Assembly: GCA_030601845.1 (NCBI GenBank)
Contig: JAUWAY010000005.1
Span: 1 to 64,000, forward strand
DNA length: 64,000 bases
Reading direction: 5' to 3'
DNA from: Phycisphaerae bacterium
Lineage (GTDB): Bacteria; Planctomycetota; Phycisphaerae; Sedimentisphaerales; Anaerobacaceae
The position numbers and the translations under genes were made by a program. Of this stretch, positions 59,467 through 64,000 are shown in pieces (positions within the stretch are counted from its first letter, which is position 1; every line of letters starts with the position of its first letter). The notes under the pieces were generated by a model, which was not told the origin of the DNA, searched no databases, and was given only the letters and a program-made list of their open reading frames with translations.

Positions 59467-60666
59467 CTAAATGAGAATTCCTGCAATCGCTGCCGTCATA
59501 AACGCGGCAAGTGAGCCGCCAATCATTGCCCGCAATCCCATCTTCGCAAAATCTTTTCTGCGAGTGGGTACGAGCGAGCCGTATCCGCCGATCTGAATGG
59601 CGATTGAACCGAAATTTGCAAAGCCACATAAAGCGTAGGTGGCAATGGTAAAAGACCTTTGTGAAATCACATCTTTGTATTTGACTAGATCGAGATAGGC
59701 CACAAACTCATTCAAGATTGTCTTCTTACCCATAAGCATACCGACGGTGCGGGCGTCATTCCATTCGATGCCCATCACCCAGGCCAGCGGTGCGCACAAC
59801 CAGCCAAGCATACGTTCCAGCGTCAGTGGCGCGCCCAGTATATCAGGCAATAGGGATAACAACCAGTTCAGCAGGGCCACGAACGCGATAAAGCAGATGA
59901 GCATCGCAGCGATATTGATGGCCAGCTTTGCTCCTTCAGATGCACCGCGACACGCAGCATCAAGGATGTTGGTGTCTTGTTTGGGGATGTCCACCTTAAC
60001 AGCGCCTTTGGTGAGGGATTGCTCGCTTTCGGGAATCATAATCTTGGCAATCACCAGCGCCGCTGGCGCCGAAATGATCGAAGCCGTTAGCAAATGTCCT
60101 GCGTCGGCACCTAAACCCGCATAGGCCGCCAAGGTGGCACCCGAGATGGTGGCCATACCGCCCGTCATCATCGCCATCAATTCAGACCGTGTCATTGTTT
60201 TCATATAGGGCTTAATGACCAGCGGGGCCTCGGCCATTCCAACAAAGACGTTCGCAGCAGTAGCAAGGGACTCGGAACCTGAAACGTCCATAACGTATAC
60301 CATCACTTTCGCCATAAACTCGGCGACCTTCTGCAATATGCCGAGGTGGAAGAGCACAGCCATTAAGGATGATATGAAAACTATAGTCGGCAATACTGAA
60401 AAGGCAAAGAAATGCTCCTTGAAGGCGCTTCCGAAAACGAACTCTGCGCCGGCATCCGAAAATCTAATCACCTCAGTTACAAGGTCCCGAGCATAAGAAA
60501 ACATCAGCCGGCCGGGCCAGGTCCGCAAAATGAGCACGGCTAATATGAACTGCAGAACTACCCCACTGACAATCAACCTGATGTTCATCCGTCTGCGGTC
60601 GACTGACAACAGCCAGGCCAGAAGCAGCATTGCCAGCAGTCCAGATAAACTGACGATGCGTTCCAT
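59467..60666 (-). CDS. Concentrative nucleoside transporter (CNT/NupC family)
   Basis: This protein of about 399 residues has ten or more membrane segments and CNT marks: FVFGSAFKEHFFAFSVLPTI, NVFVGMAEAPLVIKPYM, MTGGMATISGATLAAYAGLG and the last-third GKKTILNEFVAYLDL and CGFANFGSIAIQIGG. These are the substrate and sodium (or proton) binding regions of the family. It takes up nucleosides. The ATG at 60666 is used; a GTG four codons upstream lies too near its ribosome binding site. It is convergent with the chaperone genes and divergent from selA. Confidence 0.94.
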   Translation of the reverse strand: MERIVSLSGLLAMLLLAWLLSVDRRRMNIRLIVSGVVLQFILAVLILRTWPGRLMFSYARDLVTEVIRFSDAGAEFVFGSAFKEHFFAFSVLPTIVFISSLMAVLFHLGILQKVAEFMAKVMVYVMDVSGSESLATAANVFVGMAEAPLVIKPYMKTMTRSELMAMMTGGMATISGATLAAYAGLGADAGHLLTASIISAPAALVIAKIMIPESEQSLTKGAVKVDIPKQDTNILDAACRGASEGAKLAINIAAMLICFIAFVALLNWLLSLLPDILGAPLTLERMLGWLCAPLAWVMGIEWNDARTVGMLMGKKTILNEFVAYLDLVKYKDVISQRSFTIATYALCGFANFGSIAIQIGGYGSLVPTRRKDFAKMGLRAMIGGSLAAFMTAAIAGILI

Positions 60667-60886
60667 ATAAAACCGCACCTTTCATCGATAACTAACAACC
60701 AACAGGGCCTTTCTTAGACATCGGCCGAACTGTCCTGCTATCGCCAATAAACTTCCGAAAAACAAGACAAATCAAGTTCAAATGCAAATCGTTTGCTTTT
60801 CTTTGCCAATTATGTAAAATGAACGCTCCTTCATCGGTTCTTTTGGATAATATACAGGATATTGTATTGAGGCCCTGAAGTGGATT

Positions 60887-62302
60887 ATGGCAAAGCAAAA
60901 CGAACAATTGTTGCGAAAACTGCCCTCGGTGGATGCCCTGTTAAAAGCGCCGGACCTGCAAAGTTGCATCAGTAACATTCCCGGAAAGGTGGTGGTCAAT
61001 TCAATCCGCCAGGCAGTCGACGAAATTCGAGAGCTTCTTATTGCCCAGGAAGTATCTAAGATAGATGAAGACACGGTTCGTCAAAAAATCATAGCCGAAA
61101 CTAAGCGTCGTCTCGAAGCGGTTATGTCCCCGCACTATCGCAGAGTCATCAACGCAACGGGTATCATTTTGCATACCGGCCTGGGTCGCGCACCTCTGCC
61201 GGTCCAGGCACTGCAACAAATCCAGGACCAGCTTCAGAGCTACTCACTGCTCCAGCTGGATATTGAAACCGGCAAACGCTCAAAACGCGATGGGCGTATC
61301 GAATGGCTGCTCCAGCAACTGACCGGCGCCGAGGCAGCCACTGTCGTTAATAATAATGCCGCCGCCACAGCTATTGTATTAAATACTGTCGCGAAGGATA
61401 AAGAGGTCATCGTTTCCCGGGGCCAGCTTGTTGAAATCGGCGGCTCATTTCGCCTGCCGGACGTTATGGCTTTCAGCGGCGCAAAACTCGTTGAGGTCGG
61501 CACCACCAACAAAACCCACCCTCACGACTACGCCGATGCCATTACCGAAAACACCGCTGCAATTCTACGCGTACATCCCAGCAATTACAAAATTCAAGGA
61601 TTCTCCTCGGAAGTACCGCTCGATGAGCTCGTTGAAATCGCACACGCGCACGGACTGATTATGATCGACGACGTCGGAGCCGGTGCCCTTATAGATTTTT
61701 CCCGTTTCGGATTTGAGCCTGAACCCACTCTGACCGAATCGATTAGCACCGGCGCTGACATTGTCACTTCAAGTGCTGACAAACTGATAGGCGCCTCGCA
61801 GGGAGGAATCATCCTCGGTAAAGCCAAACTGATAAATGCGATACGCAAAAATCAATTCGCCAGGATTGTCCGCGTCGGAAAACTTACTCTTGCAGCACTG
61901 GAAGCAACCTTGAAGCTCTTTCTCGATGAAACCACCGCTCTCTCCGAGGTCCCCATTCTGCAAATGCTGATGAGGGACACCTCCGAAATCACTGATGAAG
62001 CGCAGCGTTTTGCCTCACAGCTGCGCAAAGGCATCTCTAATGCAGCTGTTACAACCACCCCCGGTTTTTCGCAGATGGGCAGCGGTTCCCTGCCCACACA
62101 GAATCTCGCAACAACACTGGTAGCCCTGCGACCGGAAAAAATCAGCGCAGAATCACTGACCAAACAGCTTCGCCTCTACCGCCCGCCGATTTTTACCCGC
62201 ATCCAGAACGACCAGGTACTCATCGACCCACGCACTCTGCGTGGTGGGGATGGAAAGAAAATCATCGAAGCGCTGCTCGAGATTCTCGGCCAAAGAGACT
62301 AA
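60887..62302 (+). CDS. selA: L-seryl-tRNA(Sec) selenium transferase SelA
   Basis: This 471-residue PLP enzyme converts Ser-tRNA(Sec) to Sec-tRNA(Sec) using selenophosphate. The lysine that binds PLP is K299 in TSSADKLIGASQGG. Other marks are YRRVINATGIILHTGLGRAP, RDGRIEWLLQQLTGAEAATV and MIDDVGAGALIDFS. The N-terminal tRNA-binding domain starts LLRKLPSVDALL as in typical SelA. It is followed 5 bases later by selB. Confidence 0.96.
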   Translation: MAKQNEQLLRKLPSVDALLKAPDLQSCISNIPGKVVVNSIRQAVDEIRELLIAQEVSKIDEDTVRQKIIAETKRRLEAVMSPHYRRVINATGIILHTGLGRAPLPVQALQQIQDQLQSYSLLQLDIETGKRSKRDGRIEWLLQQLTGAEAATVVNNNAAATAIVLNTVAKDKEVIVSRGQLVEIGGSFRLPDVMAFSGAKLVEVGTTNKTHPHDYADAITENTAAILRVHPSNYKIQGFSSEVPLDELVEIAHAHGLIMIDDVGAGALIDFSRFGFEPEPTLTESISTGADIVTSSADKLIGASQGGIILGKAKLINAIRKNQFARIVRVGKLTLAALEATLKLFLDETTALSEVPILQMLMRDTSEITDEAQRFASQLRKGISNAAVTTTPGFSQMGSGSLPTQNLATTLVALRPEKISAESLTKQLRLYRPPIFTRIQNDQVLIDPRTLRGGDGKKIIEALLEILGQRD

Positions 62303-62307
62303 AACCT

Positions 62308-64000
62308 ATGGGGACAACCCAAATCAATATTACACTTGGCACTGCCGGTCATATAGACCACGGCAAAACAGCCCTGATAAAGTGCCTGACCGGATGCGAT
62401 ACCGACCGGCTCAAAGCCGAAAAGCAGCGCGGAATGTCTATCGACCTTGGATTTGCACCCTGCAGAATCTCCGGTATGGAAATCGGTATCGTCGATGTCC
62501 CCGGTCATGAGAATTTTATAAAAACAATGGTTGCCGGTGCAAGCGGTATCGATGGCGTTATTTTCGTTATTGCTGCTGACGATGGTGTTATGCCCCAAAC
62601 GCGTGAACATCTCGATATCCTCACCCTGCTCGGTGTCAAACACGGCGTCGTGGCTTTGACAAAAGTGGATTGCATCGAGCCGGACCGTCTTCAAATTGTT
62701 ACTGCCGAGGTTAAGAACTTTCTTGTGGGTACATTTTTGCAGAACGCCCCCGTCCTTCCTCTATCCAGCATAACAGGACAGGGCTTCGATGCCTTCTACG
62801 AAGCACTGAAAGAGCTCGTCAGTACCATCAAGCCGAAACAAACCGATGGAGTATTTCGAATGCCGGTTGAGCGGGCCTTCTCTCTCAAGGGCTACGGCAC
62901 AGTCGTTGCCGGCATCCCGGTTTCAGGTGCAACCAAAACCGGAGACGAGGTCCTGCTTCTGCCACAGGAAACCAAAGGCCGAATAAAAGCAATACAGGTC
63001 TACAAAAGAGACAGTGATACCGCTGTAACCGGCCAGTGTGCAGCGCTTAATATCCCTCAGTTGGACTATAAAACTATCAGGCGCGGCAACGTGGTTACCA
63101 TCGGCGAGTATTTCTCACCCCAGCAGTGGTATCTCTGTAAACTTCACGTCCTCGGCTCAAATAAAATCACGCTTAAAACCGGCACCACCATAAAATTTCA
63201 CACCGGAACCTCAGAAATCCTCTCGACAATCTATCTAATGCAAGCCAATAATGTCACTGCCGGCCAGGAATGTATCGTTCAATTCAAATTAAGCACGCCT
63301 GTCGTAGCAGCACCGGGGGATCGGTTCATATTGCGAAGTCTCTCGCCCGTCCGGACAGTAGGTGGCGGAATGATTATAGAGGCAATCCCAAAAAAGCTAA
63401 AACGTAGCCACCCCGAGATACTCCAGGATGCTAAGACCCGGGCAAAAGCCGTACTTACACGGAAGGATTTTGTTGAATACTGTATAAAAACCGCCAACGC
63501 CTCAGCCGCTAATGAAACTGGGCTTTCACTTCGTACAAAGATACTGTCAAACCAGTTGAAGGAAATCCTTGCGGAACTTATCCGCGAGGAAAAAGTACTC
63601 AGTTTGGCTGCCCCCCCTGCCTCAAAGTGCTATATCCATAGTGACAGCGCCGCTTATGCTCAGCAACGGCTGCTTAACATAGTCAGTGAGTTTCACCGCG
63701 CCAGACCCGAAAGCCCCGGAATTAGCACCGAGCAATTTTACGGAGCGTCAGGCCTCAAAAAGAATGTCTTCGATGGTCTTGTTAGACTGCTCATTTCACA
63801 GGGCAAACTTGTGCAAAGAAAACATCGCCTCGCCTTGCCAGACCATCGCGAAACATTCAACCAGGACGAACAAAAATTGCTCGAGACCGTCGATTCACTT
63901 TTCAAAAACCGGCCATTTAATCCACCAAAACGCGAAGAAATTATTGAATACGCCACAGCCACCCAGGAAACGGTACAGAAAATTCTGCAAATACTAATCG
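62308..64000 (+). CDS. selB: Selenocysteine-specific elongation factor SelB (3' end cut by window)
   Basis: The ATG at 62308 opens a frame that runs to the window end, giving 564 residues without a stop. The GTPase motifs are GTAGHIDHGKTAL (G1), GMSIDLGF (switch I), DVPGHENF (G3) and TKVD (G4). Domain 2 (RAFSLKGYGTVVAG) and domain 3 follow, then the winged-helix region that binds the SECIS hairpin (from about residue 390). It delivers Sec-tRNA to in-frame UGA. With selA it shows that this organism makes selenoproteins. No tRNA-Sec is seen in the window. Confidence 0.95.
   Translation, partial: MGTTQINITLGTAGHIDHGKTALIKCLTGCDTDRLKAEKQRGMSIDLGFAPCRISGMEIGIVDVPGHENFIKTMVAGASGIDGVIFVIAADDGVMPQTREHLDILTLLGVKHGVVALTKVDCIEPDRLQIVTAEVKNFLVGTFLQNAPVLPLSSITGQGFDAFYEALKELVSTIKPKQTDGVFRMPVERAFSLKGYGTVVAGIPVSGATKTGDEVLLLPQETKGRIKAIQVYKRDSDTAVTGQCAALNIPQLDYKTIRRGNVVTIGEYFSPQQWYLCKLHVLGSNKITLKTGTTIKFHTGTSEILSTIYLMQANNVTAGQECIVQFKLSTPVVAAPGDRFILRSLSPVRTVGGGMIIEAIPKKLKRSHPEILQDAKTRAKAVLTRKDFVEYCIKTANASAANETGLSLRTKILSNQLKEILAELIREEKVLSLAAPPASKCYIHSDSAAYAQQRLLNIVSEFHRARPESPGISTEQFYGASGLKKNVFDGLVRLLISQGKLVQRKHRLALPDHRETFNQDEQKLLETVDSLFKNRPFNPPKREEIIEYATATQETVQKILQILI

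Noticed and set aside
1..64000. Prophage or transposase
   Set aside because: No integrase, transposase, terminase, capsid or tail protein was recognised; repeats here appear without any recognisable mobilising enzyme apart from the small GIY-YIG protein.

Overview
The window looks like a chromosomal contig of a Planctomycetota bacterium, most likely class Phycisphaerae (Sedimentisphaerales-like). The evidence is indirect but consistent. There are several 3-keto-disaccharide hydrolase (DUF1080) proteins, a DUF6807 protein, PEP-CTERM surface proteins, a beta-helix fragment ending in a dockerin-like GDINGD motif, Tat-exported enzymes, and very large secreted PQQ-type propeller proteins. No rRNA is present to confirm this. 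The sequence carries many families of short dispersed repeats, some of them inside coding sequence.

Layout. 1-5.6 kb: end of an unknown gene, a MITE-like palindrome, a small coiled-coil protein, a PEP-CTERM protein, an MntA/HepT toxin-antitoxin pair, and lemA with an HtpX-type protease. 5.7-10.5 kb: a minus-strand glycan operon (DUF6807, DUF1080, BNR propeller, DUF1080) followed by relics of an oxidoreductase and a sulfatase. 10.6-21.7 kb: a plus-strand module with two tandem secreted proteins, each with a methyltransferase-like domain and a PQQ propeller, an unknown exported protein, two FtsX/MacB-like permeases and an ATPase. 21.7-28.4 kb: a minus-strand oxyanion (molybdate/tungstate-type) ABC locus with four different binding proteins, a half-size TSUP exporter and two small membrane proteins. 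28.6-31.0 kb: a beta-helix relic, a YbjQ-domain protein, tadA, and tRNA-Ser, tRNA-Glu and tRNA-Met.

31.2-41.1 kb: the translation cluster rpsB-tsf-pyrH-frr, with an alpha-L-fucosidase between pyrH and frr, then an AsmA-like protein and a YihY/BrkB protein. 41.4-49.4 kb: a second PEP-CTERM protein, a DegP/HtrA protease, a RelA/SpoT-domain protein with a tandem repeat, a small unknown gene coupled to a Dcd-like deaminase, a GIY-YIG nuclease and an unknown membrane-anchored protein, all separated by repeat-rich spacers. 49.3-54.6 kb: a DUF1080-ThuA fusion, an exported DegT-type aminotransferase, a ceramidase-like hydrolase and tRNA-Arg. 54.6-59.4 kb: a spacer with candidate structured RNA, then a chaperone triad (membrane-anchored GrpE-like, lidless Hsp70, membrane-anchored TerB/J-like). 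59.4-64 kb: a CNT nucleoside transporter, selA, and selB, which runs off the end.

The strongest candidates for something undescribed are the membrane-tethered GrpE-like/Hsp70/TerB triad with its structured leader, the multi-receptor oxyanion locus, the secreted methyltransferase-PQQ plus ABC module, and dispersed repeats inserted in frame in protein-coding genes. All functional statements are from sequence reading only; no database search was run.
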